Below, piece after piece: positions 1 through 8,356 of a DNA stretch of 64,000 bases. Made by a program: the position numbers and the translations under genes. The stretch lies in contig NISF01000004.1 of assembly GCA_002270295.1 (NCBI GenBank), forward strand, positions 310,001-374,000, written 5' to 3'. Each line of letters opens with the position of its first letter. Within the stretch, counting starts at the first letter, position 1. This stretch comes from Enterobacter sp. 10-1 (GTDB taxonomy: Bacteria > Pseudomonadota > Gammaproteobacteria > Enterobacterales > Enterobacteriaceae). The notes beneath the pieces are model-generated. The model had not been told where the DNA came from. It made no database searches and was given only the letters and a program-made list of their open reading frames with translations.

Positions 1-373
1 TCATCGCGTTGACGATGGTCGGCAGCGCCCAGGGCAGTATCACCAGCACCCGCAGGATATTCCGTCCGACAAAGCGCTGATTGAGCAACAGCGCGACCAG
101 CACGCCGATAACGCCTTCAATGGCGACGGAGACCACGGTAAAATAGAGCGTACGGGCAAAGGCGGCGCGAAAATCCGGGTCGGTCAGGGCATAGAGATAG
201 TTCTCCAGCCAGACGTAGTTCGTCGCCTCACCGTTTCCCACCAGCGCGGTATCGGTAAAACTTAGCCACAGGGTGCGCGCCAGCGGCCAGGCCGTCAGCA
301 GGAACATCGCCACCAGCATGGGCGCCAGCAGCACCCATGCCTGACGACGCTCGCGTTGTTGCAAACTCAGCAT
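1..373 (-). CDS. Sugar ABC transporter permease (N-terminal part; runs off the window)
   Basis: The ATG is on the minus strand at 373 and the frame stays open to base 1, so only about 124 N-terminal residues are present. They read as a MalF/UgpA-type permease: a short basic N-terminus, a hydrophobic first helix (LLAPMLVAMFLLTAWPLA), a periplasmic stretch, then a second membrane helix and the conserved 'ILPWALPTIVNAM' segment. It starts nine bases after the stop of the solute-binding gene and is the second gene of the same minus-strand operon. The substrate is unknown; a sugar is inferred from the binding protein and the ROK regulator alongside. Confidence 0.88.
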   Translation of the reverse strand, partial: MLSLQQRERRQAWVLLAPMLVAMFLLTAWPLARTLWLSFTDTALVGNGEATNYVWLENYLYALTDPDFRAAFARTLYFTVVSVAIEGVIGVLVALLLNQRFVGRNILRVLVILPWALPTIVNAM

Positions 374-382
374 CAAAAGTCC

Positions 383-1630
383 TTAACGCAGGCGGGCCGC
401 GCTTTTATCCACGGTCTGCATGGCGACTTCCGGGGTTTCTTTACCCTGAAGCACCGCCTGAAGCTGCTGCTGCAGGGTGTTGGAGAGCCGCGAATAGTCG
501 GCGGTTTCCGGGCGCGACAGCATGACGTTCAGCGATTTGTCCGCGGCGACGATCAGGCTCTCCTGGCCCTGAGCGACCGCCGGGTCGTGGTAGGAGGATT
601 TCCACACCGGCAGGCTGAGTTTGGCGTATTTATCCTGCACCGGCTGCGAGGTCAGGTAGTGGATATACTGCCACGCCTGCTCCGGGTGCTGGCTGGCTTT
701 AGCAATGCCTAAGCCCATCGAGCCGTTGACGGCGCCGGCTTTATCCGGGGTATCGCCGGGGGCAGGAATAATGCCGACGTCGCCGGCGACTTTACTCTGT
801 TTCGGGTCGTTGGCCATGTTGTACATATAGGTCCAGTTCAGCGCGAACGCCGCATCGCCGTTGGAGAAGGCTTTACGGACATCCTCTTCGAGATATTCGC
901 GCGAGGCGGGGTTGGTCAGGCCGTCGTCCAGCGATTTCTTCATCAGCGTAACCGCTTTCAGCGAAGCCGGCGTGGAGAAGTCGAGCTTGCCGTCCTGGTA
1001 GAACTTACCGCCGAAGCCGGAGACGAGGGTGGTGTAGTCGCAGACCAGCGCTTCCGCCTGGGACCAGCTCCACACCAGCGGGTATTTCACCACGCCTTTA
1101 TCTTTAAGAATTTTGGCGTCGTCCAGCACCTGTTGCCAGGTGGTCGGCACCTGCTTGATGCCGGCTTTTTCGAGCATGGCTTTGTTGTAGTAGAGATACT
1201 TGGTGTCGAGGATCCACGGCATCCCGAGGGTTTTGCCTTTGTAGACCACGGTATTCATTGCGCCAGGGAACACCTTTTCCCGCTCGTCGGCGGGGATCCG
1301 CGCCGAGACGTCCTGCAGCAGATCGAAGCGGCTAAACTCCGCCGGCCAGATGGCATCGAAGAGCACCACGTCATAGCCGTTACCGCCGGCACCGCGCGCC
1401 GCGACGATCTTGTCATGCAGCGCTTCATAGGGGACGAACTCAAGGTTGATTTTAATATCCGGATTTTGCTTTTCGAAGTCGGCGGTCATCGCACGAATAT
1501 CGTTTTCGCTGTACGCCGCCTGGGTCATAAACAGGGCGTTGACCTGGGTGGCGGCCGCGGCCGCGCTACCGCTGATGACGAGCATAGCCAACAGACCGGC
1601 CTTCACCCGAAGTGTGCTGTGGTATTTCAT
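383..1630 (-). CDS. Sugar ABC transporter substrate-binding protein (MalE/UgpB-like)
   Basis: This 415-residue protein starts with a Sec signal peptide (basic MKYHSTLRVK, hydrophobic core, alanine-rich cleavage region near residue 25). The mature part has the family 1 extracellular solute-binding fold, with an N-terminal 'NALFMTQAAYSENDIRAM' segment, the central 'WILDTKYLYYNKAMLEKAGI' type region and a C-terminal 'GINGSMGLGIAKASQ'-like lobe. The size is usual for oligosaccharide binders. It would bind a sugar in the periplasm and deliver it to the permease downstream. It is the first gene of the operon and faces the ROK regulator across a 223-base gap with a perfect palindrome. Family is clear; substrate is not. 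Confidence 0.92.
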   Translation of the reverse strand: MKYHSTLRVKAGLLAMLVISGSAAAAATQVNALFMTQAAYSENDIRAMTADFEKQNPDIKINLEFVPYEALHDKIVAARGAGGNGYDVVLFDAIWPAEFSRFDLLQDVSARIPADEREKVFPGAMNTVVYKGKTLGMPWILDTKYLYYNKAMLEKAGIKQVPTTWQQVLDDAKILKDKGVVKYPLVWSWSQAEALVCDYTTLVSGFGGKFYQDGKLDFSTPASLKAVTLMKKSLDDGLTNPASREYLEEDVRKAFSNGDAAFALNWTYMYNMANDPKQSKVAGDVGIIPAPGDTPDKAGAVNGSMGLGIAKASQHPEQAWQYIHYLTSQPVQDKYAKLSLPVWKSSYHDPAVAQGQESLIVAADKSLNVMLSRPETADYSRLSNTLQQQLQAVLQGKETPEVAMQTVDKSAARLR

Positions 1631-1669
1631 GTGGCTCTCCGCTGTACTGAGAAAAAGGGGTTATGATTT

Positions 1670-1694
1670 ATTAAATCAATTTGATTGATTTAAT
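1670..1694. promoter_or_regulatory. Perfect AT-rich inverted repeat, candidate ROK repressor operator
   Basis: Two 10-base arms, ATTAAATCAA at 1670-1679 and TTGATTTAAT at 1685-1694, are exact reverse complements around the 5-base spacer TTTGA. The repeat lies 40 bases upstream of the binding-protein ATG and in front of the divergent ROK gene. NagC/Mlc family repressors bind AT-rich palindromes, so operator function is a natural inference. Confidence 0.6.
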
Positions 1695-1853
1695 CGGGGC
1701 GACAATACAGCCGCAAGGTCATTCGTGGCCCTTGGCATAAGCGTAGCAAAGCCTGTGCCATGCGAAAGTCCGCCCGAGAATGTCGTTGCGGGATTTGTGA
1801 CGGCGGCTAGAATTGCAGCATCAGGCGCCTGGGAAAGGCAAGGAAGGGAAAGG

Positions 1854-3026
1854 ATGAAAACATCGGGAACAAACCTTGAGCACGCGCGGGTGCACAACCG
1901 GCGGGTGGTGATTGAAGCCGTGCGCCTGCATGGCAAATTAACCCGCGCGGAGCTGGCGCGCTTGACCGCGTTGACCCCGCAAACGGTCTCTAATATTGTC
2001 GCCGAGCTGCAGCAGATGGAGATCCTCACCAGCCACGCGCCGCGGCGGGCGGCGGGGCGCGGCCAGCCCGCGGTGCCGGTGAGCCTCAACCCTTCCAGCG
2101 CGTGGTCAATCGGCATTCATCTCGATCATCAAACGCTGATCGTGGTGCTGGTGGATCTCACCGGCGAGATCCATTTTCGCCGGCTCATTTTGGTGCAAAA
2201 GCCCCAGCCTGGTGCCACCTTTGCCCGCATTGGCGAAGTTATACAGGAGCTGCGTATGCTGCCGGGGCTCGACTGGGGCCGGGTGCTGGGAATTGGCGTG
2301 GTGATGCCCGGGCCCTTTGGCGTAGAGGGGATCTCCTCCACCGGGCCGACGACTCTGAACGGCTGGGAAGGCGTGGACGTCGAATCTGAACTGGCGCGGC
2401 TTAGCGGCCTGCCGGTCACCCTCGAAAACGACGCGACGGTGGCGGCCATCGGCGAGCGTTTTCACGGCGTTGCCCGCCATCTGAACTCCTTTGTCTATCT
2501 CTATATCGGTACCGGGCTGGGTGCCGGTATTTTTACCGACGGACATATTTATACCGGACATGCGCACAACGCCGGGGAGGTCGGGCATATCGTCGTCCAG
2601 CCGGGCGGCCGGACGTGCTACTGCGGCAATCAGGGCTGCCTTGAGCGCTATGTTTCGCTGCAGGCGGCCTACGAGTTCTGCGGCCTTGACCCCTATCGGG
2701 CGCTGCCAGAAGACCTGCTGGCGGTGGATGAAGCGCTGTTCGACCGCTGGATTGACAGCGCGCTGCCGCCGCTGCGCCAGGCGATCAATCTGCTGGAGTG
2801 CGTCTTTGATGCCGAAACGGTGGTGGTGGGCGGGACGATGCCGGCGCCGCTGCTGGAAAAAGTGCTGGCGCGCCTGCCGCCGCTGTATCAGTCGGTGCGC
2901 GGGCGCTACCTGACGGGGATGCGGGTGAAAATGGGGATGACCGGCACCGATACCGCCGCGCTCGGCGCCGCCGCGTTGCCTATTTTCGATGAGTTTAACC
3001 CGCAGTTCCAGGCGCTGATGAAGTAG
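1854..3026 (+). CDS. ROK-family transcriptional repressor (NagC/Mlc type)
   Basis: The 390-residue protein has a winged-helix N-terminus (about residues 15-70, 'KLTRAELARLTALTPQTVSNIV') fused to a ROK sugar-kinase-like fold. Visible ROK features are the 'GIGVVMPGPFG' stretch, 'LENDATVAAIGE', 'GTGLGAGI' and the zinc signature CYCGNQGC beginning at residue 255. The frame is open further upstream, but the ATG at 1854 has a strong purine-rich ribosome site (GGAAGGGAAAGG) directly before it, so it is chosen. It is divergent from the sugar ABC operon and probably represses it until an inducing sugar binds. Confidence 0.9.
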   Translation: MKTSGTNLEHARVHNRRVVIEAVRLHGKLTRAELARLTALTPQTVSNIVAELQQMEILTSHAPRRAAGRGQPAVPVSLNPSSAWSIGIHLDHQTLIVVLVDLTGEIHFRRLILVQKPQPGATFARIGEVIQELRMLPGLDWGRVLGIGVVMPGPFGVEGISSTGPTTLNGWEGVDVESELARLSGLPVTLENDATVAAIGERFHGVARHLNSFVYLYIGTGLGAGIFTDGHIYTGHAHNAGEVGHIVVQPGGRTCYCGNQGCLERYVSLQAAYEFCGLDPYRALPEDLLAVDEALFDRWIDSALPPLRQAINLLECVFDAETVVVGGTMPAPLLEKVLARLPPLYQSVRGRYLTGMRVKMGMTGTDTAALGAAALPIFDEFNPQFQALMK

Positions 3027-3172
3027 CCCGGCGGCCGCTATCGTGGCCGTCGGGACTAAGGCAGGGGATTGAGCAGGGCCTGCGCCGTCAGCTCGTCGGT
3101 GACTAGTGGAGCCCGGCTGCCCGCAGGCTCAGGGACTCGTCGCCGTCGGGAAGAGAGCTTAATTTCATCTTC

Positions 3173-3616
3173 TCAGGCTTTTGACAGCTGCAGACGATGG
3201 ATCTGCAGTACCGCCTTCGCCGCTTCCTGGCCCTTTTTCACGAAGTGCTCGCGATAAAAATCGATAAATTCGGCGGCGGGCTGGAAGTTGTGCGGCGTCA
3301 GAGAGACCGAGAACATCGGCACTTCCGTCGCCAGCTGCGCCTGCATCAGACCGCTGACCACGGCCTGGGCCACGAAGTCATGGCGATAGATCCCGCCGTC
3401 AACCACCAGCGCGGCGCAGACGATGGCATCATAGTTGCCGCTTTTCGCCAGCCGCTGGGCCAGCAGCGGCATTTCAAACGCCCCGGGGACATCCCAGCTA
3501 TCGACAGCGTATTCTGCCTGCTGACGATCCAGCTCCTGGCGGAAACCGGTCTCGGCCTGGCTGACGATTTCCGCGTGCCAGTTGGCTTTGATAAAGGCGA
3601 CTCTTAACGATGGCAT
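3173..3616 (-). CDS. ribH2: 6,7-dimethyl-8-ribityllumazine synthase, RibH2-type paralogue
   Basis: This 147-residue protein has the lumazine synthase core: 'SWDVPGAFEMPLLAQRLA' with the substrate-binding VPGAFE, and 'ALVVDGGIYRHDFVAQAV'. The VVDGGIYRH form, where the housekeeping RibH has an IRG...H motif, together with the C-terminal 'SVSLTPHNF' and 'HFVKKGQEAA' segments, matches the RibH2 subclass known from Brucella and rhizobia. The enzyme condenses a pyrimidinedione with 3,4-dihydroxy-2-butanone 4-phosphate, or may have a related activity. Enterobacteria normally carry RibH next to nusB, so this should be a second copy. Just upstream on the same strand is a degraded TIM-barrel sugar epimerase. 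Family confident, role uncertain. Confidence 0.85.
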   Translation of the reverse strand: MPSLRVAFIKANWHAEIVSQAETGFRQELDRQQAEYAVDSWDVPGAFEMPLLAQRLAKSGNYDAIVCAALVVDGGIYRHDFVAQAVVSGLMQAQLATEVPMFSVSLTPHNFQPAAEFIDFYREHFVKKGQEAAKAVLQIHRLQLSKA

Positions 3617-3665
3617 GACACACTCCTGTTAAACGGTCGGCATCAGGCGATGCGGACCCAATCAT

Positions 3666-4078
3666 TTAGACCTGCAGATCCTCGACTCCGCTATCGATGT
3701 CGGGGCCGAAAAGGCCACGCTTTCAGCGATATCGGCGACAACCTGGCTATCGGTCGGTTCGCGTTCTTTAAAACTGAGCTCAAGGCAGATCTCGTTATCC
3801 TCGGCGCCGCCGCGTATGAGCGCGCCGGGCAGCGGTTCGGGTTGGATCCGTCCGTTAACATTATACTGTAATGTAAACGGTCGATGCCCGCCTTTATCCA
3901 ACATGCTTTGTTTAATATGGATAATCGGCGAGTCGCGGGGGACGGTTTCGGCCCAGGCATAGGGGTCATAGTCGCGCGGGTCGGGGAGGTGACGTCTCCG
4001 CGGTCAATATCCGCCATCATCCGCATCGGCAGCGCCCTGCAAGCGCTTCGCCAAGCTCGCGGTTCTGGCAAAGCTAAG
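3666..4078 (-). pseudogene. Remnant of a TIM-barrel sugar-phosphate isomerase/epimerase
   Basis: Minus-strand translation gives a recognisable C-terminal half spread over several frames. One frame reads ADIDRGDVTSP. After a shift near a C-run around 3990 another reads 'DPRDYDPYAWAETVPRDS', 'IIHIKQSMLDKGGHRPFT' and onward to 'LELSFKEREPTDSQVVAD'. A further shift near 3715 leads to 'GPDIDSGVEDLQV' and a stop at 3666-3668. The pattern (aspartate-rich strand, PYAW, HIKQS, PFT, then an E-rich strand) resembles the xylose-isomerase-like TIM-barrel family that includes erythritol-pathway epimerases. The N-terminal half is gone. Together with RibH2 this accounts for the whole gap between the two flanking genes. 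Confidence 0.6.
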
Positions 4079-4159
4079 TGATTTAAATACTTTGTTATTC
4101 TCCGTGTTATCTCACATCTTCGAAGGATAAAAGATAACGCGGAAACGGTATTTGCAGTA

Positions 4160-5143
4160 ATGGCAAAAAAAACGTCTGTCTATTTGCACCCCCAGCAGCG
4201 CGACCTGATTCACCAGCTTTCACGCAGCCGCCTATGGCGCAGTGAACTTCCGACCTGGCTCCTGATTATCACCATCTACGGCGGCTGGTTCGCCACCCTC
4301 GCGTACTGGCAAACCCTGGGGCTGTTGCCGGCGACGCTGCTGCTGATCTGGTTTAGCGCCTGGTATATGTCTTTACAGCATGAGCTGATACACGGCCATC
4401 CGACGCGCTGGCCGCGGCTGAACCAGCTGCTGGGCATCCTGCCGCTGGCGGTGTGGTATCCCTACGGCCTGTACCGGGATTCGCATCTCGCGCACCACGA
4501 TAATCACCATCTCACGATACCGGTCGATGATCCCGAATCCTACTATTTTACCGCCGAGAGCTGGCGGCGTTTCGCGCCCTGGCAGCGCAAGGTGATTCAT
4601 CTGCGCAACACCTTTATCGGACGGCTGCTGCTGGCGCCGCTGCTGGATATTGCGCAAACGCTCGTCAGCGCATGGCGCGCTTTTCGCCTGCGTCAGAAGG
4701 CGGCGATGGCGATGTGGACTACGCACGGCCTGCTGCTGGCCGGCCTGTTTGCGCTGATGGCGCGCGTTGATTTTTCGCCACTCTATTTTGTCGCCGTCGT
4801 CAGCTATCCGGCGCTGGCGCTCACCAAGGTTCGCTCCTTCCTTGAGCATCGGGCCGCCGACGATCCGCTGGCGCGCTCGGTGATTAATGAAGCGGGGCTG
4901 CCGTGGCGCGTGCTGTTTCTTAACCTGAACTATCATTCAGTCCATCACGACCTGCCGGGGGTTCCCTGGTACGGATTGCGTAAACTTTATCTGCTCGAAC
5001 GGGAGAACTACCGGCAGCGTAACCACGGATTTCTGGTGCGCGGCTATGGCGAATGGCTGCGGCGCTTTTTGTTCCGTGCGGTAGAGGTGAACGCCCATCC
5101 CGGCGTTAAAAAGCAGAGCGGCGCGGGGGAGAACCATGAGTAA
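4160..5143 (+). CDS. Membrane fatty acid desaturase family protein
   Basis: The 327-residue integral membrane protein carries the three histidine clusters of the diiron desaturase/hydroxylase superfamily: HELIHGH at residue 74, HLAHHDNHH at residue 109 and HSVHHD at residue 259. Hydrophobic segments lie before the first cluster (about 28-70) and between the second and third (about 185-215). These histidines hold a di-iron centre facing the cytoplasm. The substrate cannot be read from sequence; fatty acyl chains, carotenoid-like lipids or alkanes are all possible in this family. Its last 8 bases overlap the start of the PhnD-like gene, indicating translational coupling. Confidence 0.88.
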   Translation: MAKKTSVYLHPQQRDLIHQLSRSRLWRSELPTWLLIITIYGGWFATLAYWQTLGLLPATLLLIWFSAWYMSLQHELIHGHPTRWPRLNQLLGILPLAVWYPYGLYRDSHLAHHDNHHLTIPVDDPESYYFTAESWRRFAPWQRKVIHLRNTFIGRLLLAPLLDIAQTLVSAWRAFRLRQKAAMAMWTTHGLLLAGLFALMARVDFSPLYFVAVVSYPALALTKVRSFLEHRAADDPLARSVINEAGLPWRVLFLNLNYHSVHHDLPGVPWYGLRKLYLLERENYRQRNHGFLVRGYGEWLRRFLFRAVEVNAHPGVKKQSGAGENHE

Positions 5144-5936
5144 CGTTGTCGATTTTCCCATGTATGCGGTTAATCATGAAGAGACGCGGGCGCTGTGGCT
5201 GGCGTTGCGCGAGATCCTCGCGGCCCGCGGGGTGGCGGTGGAGGACCTGCCGACGCGATGGCCCCGGGATGAGCTGCTGAACCACTGGCGCGATCCGCAG
5301 CTGCTGCTGAGCCAGACCTGCGGCTATCCGCTGGTGACCCTGCTCCCGGAGGTGCAGATCGTCGGCTGTTTTCACTACGCGGCGGCGGGGTGTGAAGGCG
5401 TGAACTACCGCAGCCTGCTGGTGAGCCAGGCTGTGAATCAGCATCGGACGCTGGCGGATTTTCGCCAGCGGCGGGCGGTCTGCAATTCGCCAGATTCGCA
5501 GTCCGGCTACAATGCGCTGCGGAACATGGTGGCTCCGCTGGCCGAGAGCGGCCGGTTTTTTTCCGCCGTGCGCTGGAGCGGCAGCCACCGCCAGTCGCTG
5601 ATTGAATTACAGCAGGGAACCGCCGATATTGCGGCAATTGACTGCGTCAGCTGGGCGCTGCTGCAGCGCCACGAACCGGCGCTGCTTGCCGGTCTGTGCG
5701 TTATCGGACGCAGCCCGTCGGCGCCGGGGCTGCCGCTGATAAGCAGCAAGGATACGCCGCCGGCGACGATTGCGCTCTTACGCGAGGCGCTGCATCAGCT
5801 GGTTAGCGGGGCGCAGTATCGGGATATTTGCGAGGCGCAGCTGATCGACGATTTTAGCGTCGTGACGCGCCAGCCGTATGCGCAGCTGCTGGCGTGGCGC
5901 GCCGAGGCGGCGACAAGGGGCGTGACCCGGCTGTAA
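5136..5936 (+). CDS. PhnD-like phosphonate/phosphite-type binding protein without signal peptide
   Basis: This 266-residue protein resembles the PhnD/SsuA/transferrin-type binding fold: 'LLSQTCGYPLVTLLPEVQIVGCFHY', 'VNQHRTLADFRQRRAVCNSPDSQSGYNALR' in part, and 'SLIELQQGTADIAAIDCVSW'. It begins MSNVVDFPMYAVNHEET and has no hydrophobic signal sequence or lipobox, so it is predicted cytoplasmic, unlike a transport binding protein. The start overlaps the end of the desaturase gene by 8 bases, so the two are probably co-translated and may work together. No permease or ATPase of the Phn type lies nearby. A perfect hairpin follows the stop. Fold call fairly sure, ligand unknown. Confidence 0.75.
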   Translation: MSNVVDFPMYAVNHEETRALWLALREILAARGVAVEDLPTRWPRDELLNHWRDPQLLLSQTCGYPLVTLLPEVQIVGCFHYAAAGCEGVNYRSLLVSQAVNQHRTLADFRQRRAVCNSPDSQSGYNALRNMVAPLAESGRFFSAVRWSGSHRQSLIELQQGTADIAAIDCVSWALLQRHEPALLAGLCVIGRSPSAPGLPLISSKDTPPATIALLREALHQLVSGAQYRDICEAQLIDDFSVVTRQPYAQLLAWRAEAATRGVTRL

Positions 5937-5942
5937 GTTTGT

Positions 5943-5963
5943 GAAGGAGGCCGGGCCTCCTTC
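5943..5963. terminator. Perfect hairpin between convergent genes
   Basis: GAAGGAGGC at 5943-5951 and GCCTCCTTC at 5955-5963 are exact reverse complements with a 3-base loop. The hairpin fills the 35-base gap between the stops of the convergent PhnD-like and monooxygenase genes. There is no clear T-run on either side, so termination is inferred from position and stability. Confidence 0.6.
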
Positions 5964-5971
5964 GGCGCGGG

Positions 5972-7312
5972 CTAGCGCGGATCGGCCGCAGCAAAGCGGT
6001 TTTCCGCCGCCGGTAGCCCGAGCTTCTCCCGCAGCGTGCCCGGCGGGTAGCTGGTGCGCATCGCGCCGTTACGCTGCAGAATCGGCACCACCTGGTCGAC
6101 AAAGCGATCGAAATCCCCCGGCAGCAGCGGGAACATCAGGTTAAATCCGTCCGCCGCTCCGGCGCGCCAGGTGGCGGTCAGCGCGTCGGCGACCTCCTCC
6201 GCGCTGCCGATCAGCAGCCAGCTGTCAGAGCTTTGCAGCAGCAGGCGGCCCAGCTGCAGAACGGTCAGGCTGGGATCGTAGTGGCGGATAAGCCGCAGCG
6301 CGGTGCGGATGCCGTCAAACGTCTCCTCGTCCGGCAGCGGCGGCAGGGGTTGGTCCGGCGAGTGGGCGCTTAAATCCATCCGCAGATAGGATGAGAGCAG
6401 ATCTATCGCCATCTGGTCGCTCATCAAACGCTCGTTCAGCCGCTGGCGCTCCTCCTTCTCGGCGTCGGAATTGACCACCACGGGCAGAACGCCGGCGATG
6501 ATTTTAAAGTGCGCCGGATCGCGCCCGTAGTCCCGCAGCCGCTGATTCATCTCCTGACGATAGGCCAGCCCCTCGGCAATGGATTGAATAAATACGAAGT
6601 GCATATCTGACCACGCCGCGGCGAGGTTTTTCCCCGCCTCGGAAGATCCCGCCTGGACCAGCACCGGATGACCCTGCGGCGGGCGCGGGACGTTGAGCGG
6701 CCCGCGAACGTTAAAGAACTCACCGCGATAGTTGAGGTGGTGCACCTTCGGCGCGTCGGCAAACAGGCCGCTCGCTTTGTCATACAGCACGGCATCGTCC
6801 TCCCAGGAGTCCCAAAGCCGGGTGACGACATCGATAAACTCCCCGGCGCGCTGGTAGCGGTTGCCGTGCTGCGGAAGCTGGTCGAGGCCGAAGTTCGCCG
6901 CTTCCTCTTCCAGCCACGAGGTGACCACGTTCCAGCTCGCCCGGCCGTTGCTGAGGAAGTCCAGCGAGGCGAAATAGCGGGCAAGGTTGTAAGGCTCGTT
7001 GTAGGAGGTGGAGGCGGTGCCCATCAGGCCAATATGTTCGGTCACGGCGGCGAGGGCGGCGAGCAGGGTAATGGGCTCCAGGCGCGCGTTCGCGTAGTGG
7101 GTTAAGCCGCTGGGTACCGTATCCCAGATGGCGATGTGATCGGCGATGAAAATGGCGTCAAGGGTGGCGGCCTCGGCCTTCTTCGCCAGCTCCGCGTAGT
7201 AGCCGAGGGTGAAAATTTCTTTGCCCGGCGCCTGCGGATGGCGCCATGAGAACCGGTAATCCCCCTGCGGATTAAAGAAAAACAGGTTCAGAATCATATG
7301 ATTTTCAGACAT
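5972..7312 (-). CDS. LLM-class FMN-dependent monooxygenase, NtaA/SnaA/DszA family
   Basis: The 446-residue protein matches the two-component flavin monooxygenase family that oxidises compounds such as nitrilotriacetate, sulfones and pristinamycin precursors using FMNH2 from a separate reductase. Visible signatures are 'NLFFFNPQGDYRFSWRHP' near the N-terminus, 'EPITLLAALAAVTEHIGLMG', 'GRASWNVVTSW' and 'GHPVLVQAGSSEAG'. The length is typical. It follows the osmolyte-type ABC genes on the same strand, 45 bases after the binding-protein gene, so it may be the last gene of that operon and act on the imported compound. No flavin reductase gene lies in the window. Substrate unknown. Confidence 0.88.
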   Translation of the reverse strand: MSENHMILNLFFFNPQGDYRFSWRHPQAPGKEIFTLGYYAELAKKAEAATLDAIFIADHIAIWDTVPSGLTHYANARLEPITLLAALAAVTEHIGLMGTASTSYNEPYNLARYFASLDFLSNGRASWNVVTSWLEEEAANFGLDQLPQHGNRYQRAGEFIDVVTRLWDSWEDDAVLYDKASGLFADAPKVHHLNYRGEFFNVRGPLNVPRPPQGHPVLVQAGSSEAGKNLAAAWSDMHFVFIQSIAEGLAYRQEMNQRLRDYGRDPAHFKIIAGVLPVVVNSDAEKEERQRLNERLMSDQMAIDLLSSYLRMDLSAHSPDQPLPPLPDEETFDGIRTALRLIRHYDPSLTVLQLGRLLLQSSDSWLLIGSAEEVADALTATWRAGAADGFNLMFPLLPGDFDRFVDQVVPILQRNGAMRTSYPPGTLREKLGLPAAENRFAAADPR

Positions 7313-7357
7313 TTTGCGGCTCGTTTCCTGTCATTGCCGATCCCTGGCATGGAGAGA

Positions 7358-8257
7358 TTAGTGGCTTGCCAGATGGGTATTAACCCACTGTTCGGCAACC
7401 GCTGCCGGGTCTTTATGCTGCAGATCGACCTGCTGATTGAGCTCAATCAGAGCGGCGTTATTCAGCTTGCCGGATACCTCGTTCAGCACCTTGCTCACCG
7501 TCGGCGTCAGGCTGGCTTTACGCACCAGCGGCACCACGTTCTGGCTCGGCTGCTCGTGCTTATCGTCGGCCAGCACCACCCAGTCCTCTTTCGCCAGGTT
7601 GCCCTGGGTGGAGATAACCGTCGCGACGTCGATTTTGCCGGAGTTGAGCGCCAGGCGGGTCAGCGGCCCGCCCATATCAAGAGACTTTACCGCCTTAAAT
7701 TCGATTCCATAGACGCGCTTAAGGCCCGGCAGGCCGAGCGCGCGTACCGCCAGCTCCGGCGGCCCGCCGATCGTCAGCTCATGAGCGATGGGCTGCAGAT
7801 CGGAAAGCTTACTCAAACCGTATTTTTTCGCCGTGTCGGCGCGAACGGCCCATGCGGTAATCGAGGTTGCCGGCGAAGGCGTCAGCAGCGCGAAGTCGGC
7901 GGGCAGGGCTTTAGCAAGCTCGGCGCTGACATCGCTCTGGCTGGTGGCCAGGGTTTTACCGTCGTAATAGTTAAGCAGGGCGCCAAGATACTCCGGCACA
8001 ATATCAATTTCGCCGCTCTTTAATGCCGGAATAATAATCTCGCGGTTGCCGAGATTAAGCCGCGTGCTGACCTCAATATTATTTTTCTTCAGCGCGCTGG
8101 CATAAATATTAGCGAGAATAGAGCTCTCGGTGAAATTAGCGCCGCCAATCGTGACGCTTTCCGCTAATGAGCTAAAGCTTAAGCTGAGTAAACCGACGGC
8201 TAACAGGGACAGGCGAAAACGGCGATGATGAAAAGGGAAAGCTAATATATTCTGCAT
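7358..8257 (-). CDS. Osmoprotectant-type ABC transporter substrate-binding protein (OsmF/OpuC-like)
   Basis: The protein is 299 residues with a clear signal peptide (basic FPFHHRRFR followed by a leucine/serine-rich core ending near ALA at about 33). The mature part starts 'SVTIGGANFTESSILANIYA', the hallmark of the OpuAC/YehZ (OsmF) family that binds glycine betaine, choline and other quaternary amines. 'LKSGEIDIVPEYLGALL' is also typical. It stands last in the transporter order, separated by about 100 bases from the upstream permease. The ligand could differ from betaine, given the neighbouring monooxygenase. Confidence 0.9.
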   Translation of the reverse strand: MQNILAFPFHHRRFRLSLLAVGLLSLSFSSLAESVTIGGANFTESSILANIYASALKKNNIEVSTRLNLGNREIIIPALKSGEIDIVPEYLGALLNYYDGKTLATSQSDVSAELAKALPADFALLTPSPATSITAWAVRADTAKKYGLSKLSDLQPIAHELTIGGPPELAVRALGLPGLKRVYGIEFKAVKSLDMGGPLTRLALNSGKIDVATVISTQGNLAKEDWVVLADDKHEQPSQNVVPLVRKASLTPTVSKVLNEVSGKLNNAALIELNQQVDLQHKDPAAVAEQWVNTHLASH

Positions 8258-8356
8258 AGTGCCTCGCTAAGTGTATAAATATCCGTGATGCGTTAAGCCA
8301 CGGGTACGCTGCGGCCCGGTTGAAATATTCGGGACGCCGCTACGGGTGATAAAAAA

